From assembly GCF_004785665.1 (NCBI RefSeq), contig NZ_SRPJ01000010.1, positions 1-44,948 of the forward strand: 44,948 bases of DNA, read 5' to 3'. Every line of letters starts with the position of its first letter. The first letter of the stretch is position 1. The notes under the pieces are model-generated. The model had not been told where the DNA came from, did no database searches, and saw only the letters and a program-made list of their open reading frames with translations. Source of the stretch: Staphylococcus pragensis. GTDB lineage: Bacteria > Bacillota > Bacilli > Staphylococcales > Staphylococcaceae. The position numbers and the translations under genes are program-made. Of this stretch, positions 1 to 11,727 are shown one piece after another.

Positions 1-18
1 ATCAAACTCTCCATAAAA
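1..18 (-). rRNA. rrs: 16S rRNA, 5' end only
   Basis: The complement of the first 18 bases reads as the staphylococcal 16S start (TTTTATGGAGAGTTTGAT). The rest of the gene lies beyond the left edge. It follows tRNA-Ala by about 125 bp, and this leader has the usual staphylococcal pre-16S look, including the TTGAAAACTGAAT stretch at about 106-118. The gene is partial because the window cuts it, not because it is broken. Confidence 0.85.
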
Positions 19-142
19 AATTTATGATGTTTGATTAGCTCATAAAACTAAATAGTGTTTGTAACTTAAAGTTACATTTATTGGAATTAACGTTGACATA
101 TTGTCATTCAGTTTTCAATGTTCATTTTAGAAAATTTATAAA

Positions 143-218
143 TGGTGGAGACTAGCGGGATCGAACCGCTGACCTCCTGCGTGCAAAGCAGGCGCTCTCC
201 CAGCTGAGCTAAGCCCCC
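143..218 (-). tRNA. tRNA-Ala (anticodon TGC)
   Basis: A 76-nt cloverleaf with acceptor GGGGGCT pairing AGTCTCC (with G-U pairs), D-arm, loop TTTGCAC giving anticodon TGC, the T-loop signature GTTCGATCC, and an encoded CCA. It is the last tRNA of the eight-gene cluster and the one next to the 16S gene. Confidence 0.95.
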
Positions 219-233
219 ATATTATTTAAGAAG

Positions 234-307
234 TCGGGAAGACAGGATTCGAACCTGCGACCCCTTGGTCCCAAACCAAGTGCTCTACCAAGCTGAGCTA
301 CTTCCCG
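234..307 (-). tRNA. tRNA-Pro (anticodon TGG)
   Basis: A 74-nt cloverleaf with acceptor CGGGAAG/CTTCCCG, anticodon loop TTTGGGA (TGG) and T-loop GTTCGAATC. The 3' CCA is not encoded: the discriminator A is followed by CTT. The CCA tail must be added after transcription. Confidence 0.95.
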
Positions 308-337
308 TATTTAATTAAATAAGGTTTGAATTTTAAA

Positions 338-414
338 TGGCGCGCCCGATAGGAGTCGAACCCATAACCTCTTGATCCGTAGTCAAACGCTCTATCCAGT
401 TGAGCTACGGGCGC
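338..414 (-). tRNA. tRNA-Arg (anticodon ACG)
   Basis: A 77-nt cloverleaf with acceptor GCGCCCG/CGGGCGC, anticodon loop CTACGGA (ACG), T-loop GTTCGACTC and encoded CCA. A34 would be deaminated to inosine by TadA so that it can read the CGN codons. Confidence 0.95.
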
Positions 415-428
415 TATATTTAAAAAGA

Positions 429-517
429 TGGTGCCGAGGACCGGAATCGAACCGGTACGGTGATCTCTCACCGCAGGATTTTAAGTCCTGTGCGTCTGCC
501 AGTTCCGCCACCCCGGC
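429..517 (-). tRNA. tRNA-Leu (anticodon TAA)
   Basis: An 89-nt class II tRNA with a long variable arm (CGGTGAGAGATCACCG), acceptor GCCGGGG, anticodon TAA and encoded CCA. Confidence 0.95.
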
Positions 518-523
518 AAAAAA

Positions 524-598
524 TGGAGCGGAAGACGGGATTCGAACCCGCGACCCCCACCTTGGCAAGGTGGTGTTCTACCACTGAACTACTTCCGC
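524..598 (-). tRNA. tRNA-Gly (anticodon GCC)
   Basis: A 75-nt cloverleaf with acceptor GCGGAAG/CTTCCGC, anticodon loop TTGCCAA (GCC), T-loop GTTCGAATC and encoded CCA after discriminator T. Confidence 0.95.
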
Positions 599-621
599 AT
601 GTGGCTATTAAAATAATCGTA

Positions 622-694
622 TGAGCCATAGAGGATTCGAACCTCTGACCCTCTGATTAAAAGTCAGATGCTCTACCAACTGAGCTAATGGCTC
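622..694 (-). tRNA. tRNA-Lys (anticodon TTT)
   Basis: A 73-nt cloverleaf with acceptor GAGCCAT/ATGGCTC and anticodon loop CTTTTAA (TTT). No CCA is encoded: the discriminator A is followed by TAC, as also happens for tRNA-Pro in this cluster. Confidence 0.95.
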
Positions 695-699
695 AAAGA

Positions 700-775
<76 letters not shown>

Positions 776-788
776 TGTATTATTGAAA

Positions 789-864
789 TGGTGGAGAATG
801 ACGGGATCGAACCGCCGACCCTCTGCTTGTAAGGCAGATGCTCTCCCAGCTGAGCTAATTCTCC
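789..864 (-). tRNA. tRNA-Val (anticodon TAC)
   Basis: A 76-nt cloverleaf with acceptor GGAGAAT/ATTCTCC, anticodon loop CTTACAA (TAC) and encoded CCA. It is the first tRNA after the 5S gene, 10 bp from its 3' end. Confidence 0.95.
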
Positions 865-874
865 GACTTAGTAA

Positions 875-989
875 GCCTGGCAACGTCCTACTCTAGCGGA
901 ATGTAAATCCAACTACCATCGGCGCTAAGGAGCTTAACTTCTGTGTTCGGCATGGGAACAGGTGTGACCTCCTTGCCATTGTCACCAGA
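875..989 (-). rRNA. rrf: 5S rRNA
   Basis: A complete 115-nt 5S gene. It starts TCTGGTGAC, contains the conserved CCATGCCGAACACAGAAG stretch and ends GTTGCCAGGC. There is no 23S gene before it: the bases upstream up to the lysS terminator hold only promoters and AT-rich DNA. It therefore heads its own unit with the eight tRNAs, reading on towards the 16S gene at the left edge. It differs by at least one base (T in place of C in the 3' half) from the two 5S sequences at the right edge. Confidence 0.93.
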
Positions 990-1007
990 CAACAACTTAC
1001 TCAATCA

Positions 1008-1036
1008 ATTATACTATCGATTATTTCAACTTTCAA
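1008..1036 (-). promoter_or_regulatory. Promoter P2 of the 5S-tRNA operon
   Basis: On the minus strand, -35 TTGAAA (1031-1036), a 17-bp spacer and a perfect -10 TATAAT (1008-1013). Transcription would start about 12 bp before the 5S 5' end. Confidence 0.8.
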
Positions 1037-1113
1037 TAGTTAATTTTACACTTTGTTAAAATTTCTTTTACAAGCGTTTTACAAAATTAACTTTCGTTTT
1101 TGACGACTTTTAT

Positions 1114-1142
1114 ATCATATAACATTTAAATGATAATGTCAA
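1114..1142 (-). promoter_or_regulatory. Promoter P1 of the 5S-tRNA operon
   Basis: On the minus strand, a perfect -35 TTGACA (1137-1142), a 17-bp spacer and -10 TATGAT (1114-1119), about 106 bp upstream of P2. Tandem promoters are usual for rRNA operons. The remaining 1143-1407 is AT-rich and I see no gene in it. Confidence 0.75.
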
Positions 1143-1407
1143 TAACTTTTTTTGATTTTTTTAATTAGTTTTGTAAGCACTAACTAATTTGTTCTGTTTT
1201 TCGAGAACACTCATAATATATTAGCACATCATCTGCTCTGTGACTACTCTTTTTTTCTATAATTTTCAATGAATTTTTCACTCTTTTTTACTTTTGATAT
1301 TATTGTTGAATTTTGATCTTTTTTAATATTTTTTTAACATTGTGCTAACATCTTTTCAATTTCTCAACATGCTTTACCATATTAACTTGAACATACGTCT
1401 TCTAAAT

Positions 1408-1440
1408 AAAAAAACGCTATCTACTAGACTGTAGATAGCG
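1408..1440 (-). terminator. lysS terminator
   Basis: A perfect 10-bp stem (CGCTATCTAC/GTAGATAGCG) with a 6-nt loop, followed on the minus strand by seven T. It lies 19 bp after the lysS stop. Confidence 0.93.
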
Positions 1441-1459
1441 TCGAAATTTTTACTGTTTA

Positions 1460-2998
<1,539 letters not shown>

Positions 2999-3102
2999 TC
3001 ATATTGAAATCCTTACAAGCAAGATATCTATCAATTTTTGTTCAGTATTAGCTTGGTTTAATGTTTCGTATGCTTTACTGTTAACTTTTCACGTTTAAGG
3101 TA

Positions 3103-3198
3103 CTAAGATGCAGGTTTAAGCATTTTCATTTCACCATTTTCATCTTTTAATTTTACTAAACGATGGAAAGGTAATAAAGCATTTTCTCATTTATCCAT
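3103..3198 (-). pseudogene. Short reading frame with an internal TGA, possible remnant
   Basis: Between folK and lysS, an ATG at 3198 follows a GGAAAGGG ribosome-binding-like site. Its frame reads M-D-K, then TGA, then about 27 sense codons (starting ENALLPF, ending LKPAS) and TAG. The part after the TGA has normal amino-acid composition and third-position bias towards A/T, as real staphylococcal genes do. Reading the TGA as a mutated TGG (Trp) would restore a 31-residue peptide. I do not recognise the family. It may be a decayed small gene, or chance. Confidence 0.35.
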
Positions 3199-3226
3199 AC
3201 CCGAACCCTTTCCTAATCATAACCTC

Positions 3227-3706
3227 TTAATCTTTATACTTCTTAACGGTATCGTCAGCCATAACTAACTCGCCAATCGTTTGATGAGAGCGAGGTTCAA
3301 CTTTATTTGGAGCTATATCATTTAAAGGTATTAATACAAAGGCACGTTCATTCATGCGAGGATGCGGAATACTTAAATCCTCTTCTTCGACTACCTCGTC
3401 GCCATATAATAAAATGTCGACATCTAATGTTCTAGGGCCCCAACGAATGTCTCTAACTCTATGCAAATGTTGTTCTGTTTCTAAACAACGTTGAAGAAGT
3501 GCTTGAGAGGATAATTCTGTGTTGATTTCTATGCATAAATTTAGAAAATTAGGTTGATCCGTATAGCCGACTGGTGCGGTTTCATAGATTGGGGAAGTTT
3601 GAACTACATCGATTCCTTCAGTACTATCAATTAGTCGAATGGCTTCTTGTAATTGCTGTTCTCTATCTCCAATATTACTTCCTAAACCTAAATATGCTTG
3701 TACCAT
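3227..3706 (-). CDS. folK: 6-hydroxymethyl-7,8-dihydropterin pyrophosphokinase
   Basis: Transfers pyrophosphate from ATP to 6-hydroxymethyl-dihydropterin, the step that feeds FolP in folate synthesis. The 159-residue protein shows the HPPK N-terminal GLGSNIGDRE (7-16), the signature RWGPRTLDVDILL (88-100) with the Mg-binding DVD, and PHPR (114-117). Its ATG directly follows the folB stop codon (TAAATG), with an AGGGAGAA site inside the end of folB, so the two are translationally coupled. The order folP-folB-folK makes it last in the folate unit. Confidence 0.96.
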   Translation of the reverse strand: MVQAYLGLGSNIGDREQQLQEAIRLIDSTEGIDVVQTSPIYETAPVGYTDQPNFLNLCIEINTELSSQALLQRCLETEQHLHRVRDIRWGPRTLDVDILLYGDEVVEEEDLSIPHPRMNERAFVLIPLNDIAPNKVEPRSHQTIGELVMADDTVKKYKD

Positions 3707-4973
<1,267 letters not shown>

Positions 4974-5011
4974 TTAGTTTAAAACGAGTACGTGTATTGC
5001 AGTGCCTTTTC

Positions 5012-5052
5012 AAAAATAAAAAAAGCTAGCAAAGCAATGAAGCTTCACTAGC
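5012..5052 (-). terminator. cysK terminator
   Basis: An 11-bp stem (GCTAGTGAAGC/GCTTTGCTAGC, two G-U pairs) with loop TTCATT, followed on the minus strand by a long T-rich tract. It starts 20 bp after the cysK stop and separates cysK from the folate genes. Confidence 0.92.
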
Positions 5053-5072
5053 GTATCAATAGCGACGTCTAA

Positions 5073-6005
5073 TTAGTCGTCGAATGAATATAATGGTGTT
5101 GATAGGTAACGTTCACCGTTACTTGGTAATACAGTTACAACTGTTTTACCTTTACCTAATTCTTTAGCTTTTTGGATAGCTGCGTAGATTGCTGCGCCTG
5201 AAGAAATACCTGCTAAGATACCTTCTTCTTTAGCGACGCGACGAGCTGTTTCCATTGCAGTGTCGTTACCCACTTTAATGATGCTTTCGTAAATCTCTGT
5301 GTTTAACGTGTCTGGTACGAAACCTGCACCTAAACCTTGTAATTTATGTGGACCAGGTTCGCCACCGCTTAATACTGGTGAAGCTTCTGGTTCGATTGCA
5401 ACGATTTCGATGTTAGGATATTTTTCTTTTAATACTTTACCTACACCAGATAATGTACCACCTGTACCTACACCTGCTAAGAATGCATCGATTTGTTTAC
5501 CTTCGAATTGTTCAACAAGTTCTGGACCAGTTGTTAACGCGTGTACTTCTGGGTTAGCTGGGTTCTCGAATTGTTGTGGTTCAAAGTAACCATGTTCTTC
5601 TTTTAATTCTTTGGCTTTTTTAATAGCACCTTTCATAGCTTCTGATCCTGGTGTTAATACTAATTCAGCACCGTAAGCTTTTAATAGGTTACGACGTTCT
5701 GAACTCATTGTTTCAGGCATTGTAAATACTGCTTTATAACCTTTAGCAGCACATACGAAAGCTAATCCAATACCAGTGTTACCACTTGTAGGTTCTACGA
5801 TTGTATCGCCAGGTTTAATTTTGCCTTCTTTTTCAGCTTTTTCGATCATAGCTAATGCGATACGGTCTTTAACTGAACCACCTGGATTTTGATATTCTAA
5901 TTTTACATAAACATCTGCTGCATCTTCGTCTACTACGTTTCTTAATTTTACTACCGGTGTATTGCCAATGATTTGTGTAATATTATCTACTGGTTTTTGT
6001 GCCAT
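5073..6005 (-). CDS. cysK: Cysteine synthase (O-acetylserine sulfhydrylase)
   Basis: Makes L-cysteine from O-acetylserine and sulfide using PLP. The 310-residue fold-type II enzyme has the PLP lysine in PGGSVKDR (K46), the asparagine loop TSGNTG (73-78) and the phosphate-binding GTGGT loop (about 176-180). The C-terminal SSGAA motif is also present. The start has AAAGGAGCG upstream. It is alone between two terminator-like regions. In staphylococci this gene is usually repressed by CymR with CysK as partner; a 9-bp direct repeat overlapping the promoter could serve as an operator, but I did not identify a CymR box. Confidence 0.96.
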   Translation of the reverse strand: MAQKPVDNITQIIGNTPVVKLRNVVDEDAADVYVKLEYQNPGGSVKDRIALAMIEKAEKEGKIKPGDTIVEPTSGNTGIGLAFVCAAKGYKAVFTMPETMSSERRNLLKAYGAELVLTPGSEAMKGAIKKAKELKEEHGYFEPQQFENPANPEVHALTTGPELVEQFEGKQIDAFLAGVGTGGTLSGVGKVLKEKYPNIEIVAIEPEASPVLSGGEPGPHKLQGLGAGFVPDTLNTEIYESIIKVGNDTAMETARRVAKEEGILAGISSGAAIYAAIQKAKELGKGKTVVTVLPSNGERYLSTPLYSFDD

Positions 6006-6066
6006 TGAAAAAACGCTCCTTTAACATTCTAATTTAAAACTTAGTTTTTCTATCGGATATAGTTAT

Positions 6067-6094
6067 ATTCTATCAGAATTTTCTAAAAAGACAA
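6067..6094 (-). promoter_or_regulatory. cysK promoter with overlapping direct repeat
   Basis: On the minus strand, -35 TTGTCT (6089-6094), a 16-bp spacer and extended -10 TGATAGAAT (TAGAAT at 6067-6072). On the plus strand, two copies of TCTATC(G/A)GA lie at 6049-6057 and 6069-6077, 20 bp apart, and flank or overlap the -10. This is a plausible repressor site. Confidence 0.65.
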
Positions 6095-6152
6095 AGAGAA
6101 TTATTTTTACGCGACTAAAAATGTTACTTTTTTCTTATATATAAGAAGTTTA

Positions 6153-6202
6153 CCACAAACTCATTTTAATAAACTCAGAAGGTTTTTAGAGGAAGTTTGT
6201 GG
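6153..6202. repeat. Inverted repeat upstream of cysK
   Basis: CCACAAACT (6153-6161) and AGTTTGTGG (6194-6202) form a perfect 9-bp inverted repeat with a 32-nt loop between the hslO stop and the cysK promoter. It is not followed by a T-run on either strand, so it is a poor intrinsic terminator for hslO. Its role is unknown. Confidence 0.6.
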
Positions 6203-6256
6203 AACTGTAAATTAAAGTATAGCGTCTATAAGTGTTTCTTAAAGTTTAGCAACTTA

Positions 6257-7138
6257 TTATTTCATTGAAGCAAGTAATTCTTCTAATTCACCTTCAGAAT
6301 ATTGGTATTTATTACCACAGAAGTGACATATTGCTTCAGCGCCGTGGTCTTCTTCAATCATGCTTTGAATTTCTGCTTCTCCTAATCCTTTAATTGCGTT
6401 TAAGAATTTCTCGTGACTGCAGTTACATTCAAATTGCGCATCCATTGTTTCTAAGATTTGAACATTATCTTCTCCAAGAATTTCATTTAAGATGCCTTCT
6501 GGTGTTAAACCTTGTTCGATTAATTTAGAAACAGGTTGCATGTTATTAATCGCTTCTTCTAATTTAGTAACTGTTTCATCTTTTGCACCAGGCATTACTT
6601 GAATGATGAAGCCGCCTGCTGCTTTAATTGAATTATCTGGATTAACTAATACACCTAATCCTACTGATGATGGTGTTTGTTCACTCGTAGCAAAGTAATA
6701 TGTGAAATCTTCACCTAATTCACCAGACACAATTGGACTTGCCCCTGAGAAATAGTCTTTCATACCTACATCTTTGACAACTTGAATTGAACCATCTGTT
6801 CCCACTGCACGTCTGACATCTAATTTACCTTGTGCATTAAGTGGGAAATGTGTTTGAGGGTGATCTACATATGCACGTACGTTACCTTGTGCATCCGCAT
6901 CAGCAATGATACGTCCAATTGGCCCTTTACCATCTACTGTTACTGTTAGTTTTTGATCGCCTTTTAACATTGCTCCCATTAATAAAGTAGCTGTCATTGT
7001 TCTTCCCATTGCAGCTGAAGCTGTTGGCCATGTATAATGACGTGTTTGACCTTCTTGGACAGATTCAGTAGTTAAAGCGGCATACGCACGAATTTCTCCA
7101 TCGAAAGCTAATGATTTTACGATATAATCATGTGTCAT
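6257..7138 (-). CDS. hslO: Redox-regulated chaperone Hsp33
   Basis: A holdase chaperone that is switched on when oxidation releases zinc from its C-terminal cysteines. The 293-residue product carries all four zinc ligands in the family spacing, CNC (C238, C240) and CHFC (C271, C274), after the large N-terminal substrate-binding domain. AAAGGAG lies upstream of the ATG. As in Bacillus it stands between ftsH and cysK. A 230-bp gap with the ftsH terminator precedes it, so it probably has its own promoter; TTGACA occurs at about 7206-7211, but I see no well-spaced -10. Confidence 0.95.
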   Translation of the reverse strand: MTHDYIVKSLAFDGEIRAYAALTTESVQEGQTRHYTWPTASAAMGRTMTATLLMGAMLKGDQKLTVTVDGKGPIGRIIADADAQGNVRAYVDHPQTHFPLNAQGKLDVRRAVGTDGSIQVVKDVGMKDYFSGASPIVSGELGEDFTYYFATSEQTPSSVGLGVLVNPDNSIKAAGGFIIQVMPGAKDETVTKLEEAINNMQPVSKLIEQGLTPEGILNEILGEDNVQILETMDAQFECNCSHEKFLNAIKGLGEAEIQSMIEEDHGAEAICHFCGNKYQYSEGELEELLASMK

Positions 7139-7301
7139 TTATTTATCTCCTTTATTGCAGTTTATATTTTTATATTACTTATTTTTTTGAAAATTAAAAA
7201 CCAAAGTGTCAATTTCTTTAAGGACATTTATTCTACACTGGTTTAATAAGAATATGAAGTAACTTGCTTTATGCTCATTATTCCAAACGATATGACGTAT
7301 T

Positions 7302-7346
7302 AAAAAATCTCTTTCAACTAAGGCGCGTACCTTAGTGAAAGAGATT
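7302..7346 (-). terminator. ftsH terminator
   Basis: A 17-bp near-perfect stem (AATCTCTTTCA-CTAAGG with its complement) with a 6-nt loop, followed by TTTTTTA on the minus strand. It lies 25 bp after the ftsH stop. Confidence 0.92.
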
Positions 7347-7370
7347 GTAATCTTTGAAGCATGTATTTAT

Positions 7371-9545
7371 CTATTTAGGATCATTTGGATTATACGGTTT
7401 GTCGATATTCGGTGATTGTTCGTAGCCTGTATCATCCTCGTCGTCTGAACGTTTACGAGAACCTGAATGATGTTCTTCATGAGCATCATCACGGTAGCGA
7501 TCCTGTTCATCACGATAAGGTCTACCTTCACGTTGACGATGTCTACGCTCGTTATTAATGTCACGGTGTTCTTTACGGTCTTCCTCTTCTTTTTCACGAC
7601 CTTCGTCTAATTGTTCTTTGCGAATGTCATCATAAGATTTACCGTATTTACCTTGACTGAATTCTGAATCGTCATCATCTTTTACAACGCGAGCAGCATC
7701 GTAATCAACTTCAGGTAATACACCATCATAGAATAATGAACGAATTTGTTCAGCTACTAATGTTTCTTCAGTTAATAATGTCTTAGCAATCAGTTTTAAT
7801 TGCTCTTCATGTTCTAATAAGATTTGTTTACAACGTTCATATTGTTCTTTAATGATACGTTGTACTTCTTTATCAATTTCATAAGCAATTTGACCAGAGT
7901 AGTTAGGTTCACCTTGCATATCTTTACCTAAGAATACTTGGCCGCCACCGCTTGATGAGAATTGTAATGGTCCAAGTTTTTCACTCATACCATATTCAGT
8001 AACCATAGAGCGCGCAATTTGAGTCGCACGTTCAAAGTCATTAGAAGCACCTGTAGATACTTCATGGAAGTTAATATCCTCAGATACACGTCCACCTAAT
8101 AATCCACAAATCTTATCTAATAATTCTGGTTCTGTCATTAAGAAGCGATCTTGCTTAGGTAACATCATTGCATAACCACCGGCTTGACCACGAGGTACAA
8201 TCGTTACTTTATGCACGACTTCTGCTTCATCAAGTACCATACCAATAACTGTGTGACCAGCTTCGTGGTGTGCTACAATATTACGTTCTTTATCAGAGAT
8301 AACACGTGATTTCTTCGCTGGACCAGCAATAACGCGGTCTGTAGCTTCTTCAATATCACGCATATCAATTTTATTTTTACCTTCACGCGCTGCGATTAAT
8401 GATGCTTCGTTTAGTAAGTTCTCTAAGTCGGCACCTGAGAATCCTGGCGTTCTTTGAGAAATCGCTTTTAAATCCACCGTTTCATCAAGTGGTTTATTCT
8501 TAGCGTGAACATGTAAGATCGCTTCACGACCTTTAACATCTGGACGACCAACTTGAATTTGTCTATCGAAACGACCTGGACGTAATAACGCAGGGTCTAG
8601 GATATCTGGACGGTTAGTTGCAGCAATCATGATAATACCTTCATTTTCACCGAAGCCATCCATTTCAACTAATAATTGGTTAAGTGTTTGTTCACGTTCA
8701 TCATGTCCGCCACCAACACCAGCGCCACGTTGACGACCAACAGCATCAATTTCATCGATGAAAATGATACATGGTGCATTTTTCTTAGCATTTTCGAATA
8801 AATCACGTACACGACTTGCACCTACACCGACGAACATTTCAACGAAATCAGAACCACTGATTGAGAAGAAAGGCGCGCCCGCTTCACCTGCAACGGCACG
8901 TGCTAATAATGTTTTACCTGTACCTGGAGGGCCAACTAATAAGACCCCTTTAGGTATTCTTGAACCCATTTGTTTGAATTTTTTATTATCTTTTAAGAAG
9001 TCAACAATCTCGATTAATTCTTGTTTTTCTTCATCTGCCCCAGCAACATCAGTGAAACGAACACGACGTTTTTGGTTGTCGTACATTTTTGCTTTAGATT
9101 TACCAAAGTTCATCATACGACCGCCACCGCCGCCACCTTGTGCTTGGCTAAGGAAGAAGATAAATAATAAAGCAATAACTAATACTGGAATGAGTGTAGT
9201 CAACATGCTGACAAATACACTTTGTTTTTCTTCTTCTTTAACGTTAAAATCTAGTCCTTTTTGACTGCGTGCTTCATCTGTAATTTTCTGTAAGTCTTTA
9301 TCGTTATTGTATAAAATCGTTGAAGAATAGTCTTCATTATTTTTCGTTTTACCACTTACCAAGTACACATTTTGCTCAGGTTGGATTTGTAAGGATTTAA
9401 GGTCACCTTTATCCAATTTTTCTACAAATTGTGAATAGGAAAGTTGTTTCGGCTGAGTGCCATTCCCATTTATGTATGAGAAGATGCCGAATAGAATAAC
9501 GCCAATCATTGCGATAACTAGCACATTGCGAAAAGCTTTCTGCAT
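7371..9545 (-). CDS. ftsH: Membrane ATP-dependent zinc metalloprotease FtsH
   Basis: Degrades misassembled membrane proteins and regulatory proteins. The 724-residue order is typical: first membrane helix (about 8-25), extracytoplasmic domain, second helix (about 111-133), Gly-rich linker, AAA+ domain with Walker A GPPGTGKT (205-212), Walker B IIFIDEID (260-267) and the second region of homology (309-328), then the protease domain with zinc motif HEAGH (427-431). The C-terminal ~85 residues are an extreme Arg/His/Asp/Glu-rich tail, longer than I would expect (the S. aureus protein is about 700 residues) and probably disordered. AGGAGG lies 9 bp before the ATG. It follows hpt after a 295-bp AT-rich gap; TTGTGT-18-TATTAT just upstream is a possible promoter. 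Confidence 0.97.
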   Translation of the reverse strand: MQKAFRNVLVIAMIGVILFGIFSYINGNGTQPKQLSYSQFVEKLDKGDLKSLQIQPEQNVYLVSGKTKNNEDYSSTILYNNDKDLQKITDEARSQKGLDFNVKEEEKQSVFVSMLTTLIPVLVIALLFIFFLSQAQGGGGGGRMMNFGKSKAKMYDNQKRRVRFTDVAGADEEKQELIEIVDFLKDNKKFKQMGSRIPKGVLLVGPPGTGKTLLARAVAGEAGAPFFSISGSDFVEMFVGVGASRVRDLFENAKKNAPCIIFIDEIDAVGRQRGAGVGGGHDEREQTLNQLLVEMDGFGENEGIIMIAATNRPDILDPALLRPGRFDRQIQVGRPDVKGREAILHVHAKNKPLDETVDLKAISQRTPGFSGADLENLLNEASLIAAREGKNKIDMRDIEEATDRVIAGPAKKSRVISDKERNIVAHHEAGHTVIGMVLDEAEVVHKVTIVPRGQAGGYAMMLPKQDRFLMTEPELLDKICGLLGGRVSEDINFHEVSTGASNDFERATQIARSMVTEYGMSEKLGPLQFSSSGGGQVFLGKDMQGEPNYSGQIAYEIDKEVQRIIKEQYERCKQILLEHEEQLKLIAKTLLTEETLVAEQIRSLFYDGVLPEVDYDAARVVKDDDDSEFSQGKYGKSYDDIRKEQLDEGREKEEEDRKEHRDINNERRHRQREGRPYRDEQDRYRDDAHEEHHSGSRKRSDDEDDTGYEQSPNIDKPYNPNDPK

Positions 9546-9840
9546 GCGTCATTTCCTCCTATTTCTATAATAAAGCTAACAAAAATTGTAACACAACACT
9601 TCTGTTGAAGGCTAGCATTTCAACTTTTGTAGCACTTTTCTATTTTTCAATTTCCCAATATCATTATTTCTACATTCGAACCGTTTCTTTATGAAAAAAG
9701 AAAGCAAATTTTTAAAAACATCCCATACTTTTCAGAGTAAAAATAATTAATATAAAATGAAGTCTACACTAATTTATAAGTTAAGTATAGTTATAATAAT
9801 GTAAACAACACTTAATGCATTATTAGTTAAAAATCTTTAA

Positions 9841-10380
9841 TTATTTACTATAAATTTCAGGTTTTAATGTTCCGATGTATGGTAAATTACGATAGTGTTC
9901 AGCGTAATCTAAGCCATAACCTACAACGAATTCGTCAGGAATCTTCTTACCTACATATTTCGCTTCAATATCTGCTTTACGACGGTTTGGTTTGTCTAAT
10001 AATGTCACGATTTCTAAAGAATTAACTTTACGTGATTGAAGTAATTCAGTAATTGATTTTAAAGTTGTACCAGTTTCTAAAATATCTTCAATAATTAACA
10101 CGTCTTTATTTTCAATAGAAGAACCTAAGTCTTTTAAGATTTGAACTTCTCCAGTAGATTCTGTACCACCGTGGTAACTTGAAACGTCCATAAAATCAAT
10201 AGCTAAATGTGTATCAATGCGTTTGATTAAGTCAGCCATAAACATAACAGAACCTTTTAAGATACCTACACATACAAGCGGTTTATCTTTATAGTCGCGA
10301 GTAATTTGCTCACCTAATTCCTTACAAATCGTTTGAATATCCTCTTCTGTTAATAAAATACTTTTTAAATCGTCCTTCAT
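9841..10380 (-). CDS. hpt: Hypoxanthine phosphoribosyltransferase
   Basis: Purine salvage: converts hypoxanthine (and guanine) with PRPP to IMP (GMP). The 179-residue protein has the PRPP loop VLIIEDILETGTT (94-106) and the C-terminal region DEFVVGYGLDY that contacts the base. It overlaps tilS by four bases (ATGA), so translation is coupled. The gap to ftsH (9546-9840) is AT-rich; I see no clear terminator in it. Confidence 0.96.
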   Translation of the reverse strand: MKDDLKSILLTEEDIQTICKELGEQITRDYKDKPLVCVGILKGSVMFMADLIKRIDTHLAIDFMDVSSYHGGTESTGEVQILKDLGSSIENKDVLIIEDILETGTTLKSITELLQSRKVNSLEIVTLLDKPNRRKADIEAKYVGKKIPDEFVVGYGLDYAEHYRNLPYIGTLKPEIYSK

Positions 10381-11675
10381 TTATCATTCATCTCCAATTT
10401 TTTAATATCTATATTATTTTTATAATTTGTTTTTATATATAAATGACCCACCGCAATAATAGTATGTTGTTGGTCTTCAATCAATGGCATATTTTCACGT
10501 TCATCGTTACTCACTTTATTATCAATGAATAAGCGACTGACTTTTTTATGACCTTCACGTCCATTCATCTTAATTTTATCTCCGTTACGACGTGTACGAA
10601 TCGTTAAAGGCCACTCCCAGCAAGCGTTTTGAGCATGAATGGTGATGACATATTTTCCGAAATAATAAGTTCCAGGTTGTGTCACCACTTGCGCTTTGAG
10701 TGCAGGTGTTTCTTTTTTAGCCATTATTATAAATTTATCATAAGCAATTTGAATTATCCATGTTTCAGAAAGAGTAATCTCAATTTGTGCGACACGACTA
10801 TTAATTTGTTCAAACCACTCTTCATAATTTTTTTCTGACAATGAAACCCGCAAATGGATAGACTCAAACAACTGATCCAATAATACCATTTTAGTTATAT
10901 TGTCCAATTGATTAAAAGCATTTCGTGAAAATTGAATACGTGTACGCGCCGTGTTGATTGCAACTTCATGTTGAGTAAATTCATTCACACGTTGGCGTGT
11001 ATGTTGTAATTGTATATCGTGCCAGGCTTTTAATTTTAATAACTGAGCTGTATCGAGGTCTACATTGTCATCTATAGAAGGTAAAAGTCGATTGCGAATA
11101 TCATTACGCGCGTATTTATTGTCACTATTTGAAGCATCTTCATAGTAAGGAACCTGATGTAATTGTTGGTAACTATGAATGTAAGATTTATACGTATTTA
11201 ATAATGGCCGACATAATTTATAATGTCCGCGCCATGACATGTCATCCATGCCAAGTGAACTACGTGTGGACCTTCCAGTAAATATACGATAAAAAATCGT
11301 TTCTAGTTGATCATTTAAATGATGAGCGGTTAATAAAACGTCCGCTTCGAGTTGCTGCATCATCTTATCAAACCATGTATACCGTTGTTGTCTGGCATCT
11401 GCTTGAATACTTCTCCCTTGTTGCACTAGCTCAGATAAATCTAAGTGTTTTACATAACAAGGCACTTCATGTTGAGCGCAAAAGTGACGAATAAATTCTT
11501 CTTCTTGTTGCGAGGCTTCTCTTAAACCATGGTTAATATGTAAACATGAGATACGCGCATAAGTATGGGAAAGATCATAGATTAAGCTATGTAAAAGACA
11601 CATGCTATCTATACCAGTGGATACTGCGATGACAATATGGTCTTTTTTATCCCATAGTGATGTATTTACTTCCAC
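10377..11675 (-). CDS. tilS: tRNA(Ile)-lysidine synthase
   Basis: Modifies C34 of the CAU-anticodon tRNA-Ile to lysidine so that it reads AUA; an essential PP-loop enzyme. The 432-residue product has the PP-loop as STGIDS (19-24) instead of the canonical SGGxDS, the N-terminal ATPase domain with HHLNDQLET, a middle helical domain and a C-terminal TilS domain (RTRRNGDKIKMNGR, about 366-379). The start is GTG with GGAGG 8 bp upstream. It lies downstream of the yabR terminator and is coupled to hpt. Confidence 0.95.
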   Translation of the reverse strand: MEVNTSLWDKKDHIVIAVSTGIDSMCLLHSLIYDLSHTYARISCLHINHGLREASQQEEEFIRHFCAQHEVPCYVKHLDLSELVQQGRSIQADARQQRYTWFDKMMQQLEADVLLTAHHLNDQLETIFYRIFTGRSTRSSLGMDDMSWRGHYKLCRPLLNTYKSYIHSYQQLHQVPYYEDASNSDNKYARNDIRNRLLPSIDDNVDLDTAQLLKLKAWHDIQLQHTRQRVNEFTQHEVAINTARTRIQFSRNAFNQLDNITKMVLLDQLFESIHLRVSLSEKNYEEWFEQINSRVAQIEITLSETWIIQIAYDKFIIMAKKETPALKAQVVTQPGTYYFGKYVITIHAQNACWEWPLTIRTRRNGDKIKMNGREGHKKVSRLFIDNKVSNDERENMPLIEDQQHTIIAVGHLYIKTNYKNNIDIKKLEMNDK

Positions 11676-11727
11676 TTTGTCGACCTCCTACTTCTTTCTT
11701 TAACCTTTACAACTGGATGCTATTATC

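Noticed and set aside
372..587. Plus-strand open frame across the tRNA cluster
   Set aside because: It lies wholly over the tRNA-Arg, -Leu and -Gly genes; the peptide is a translation of conserved tRNA arms.
7367..7597. Minus-strand 76-codon frame inside ftsH
   Set aside because: It is a shifted reading of the charged FtsH tail and has no ribosome-binding site.
9546..9840. Possible small gene or RNA between hpt and ftsH
   Set aside because: Only AT-rich DNA and a plausible ftsH promoter; no frame with start and ribosome-binding site, and no strong hairpin.
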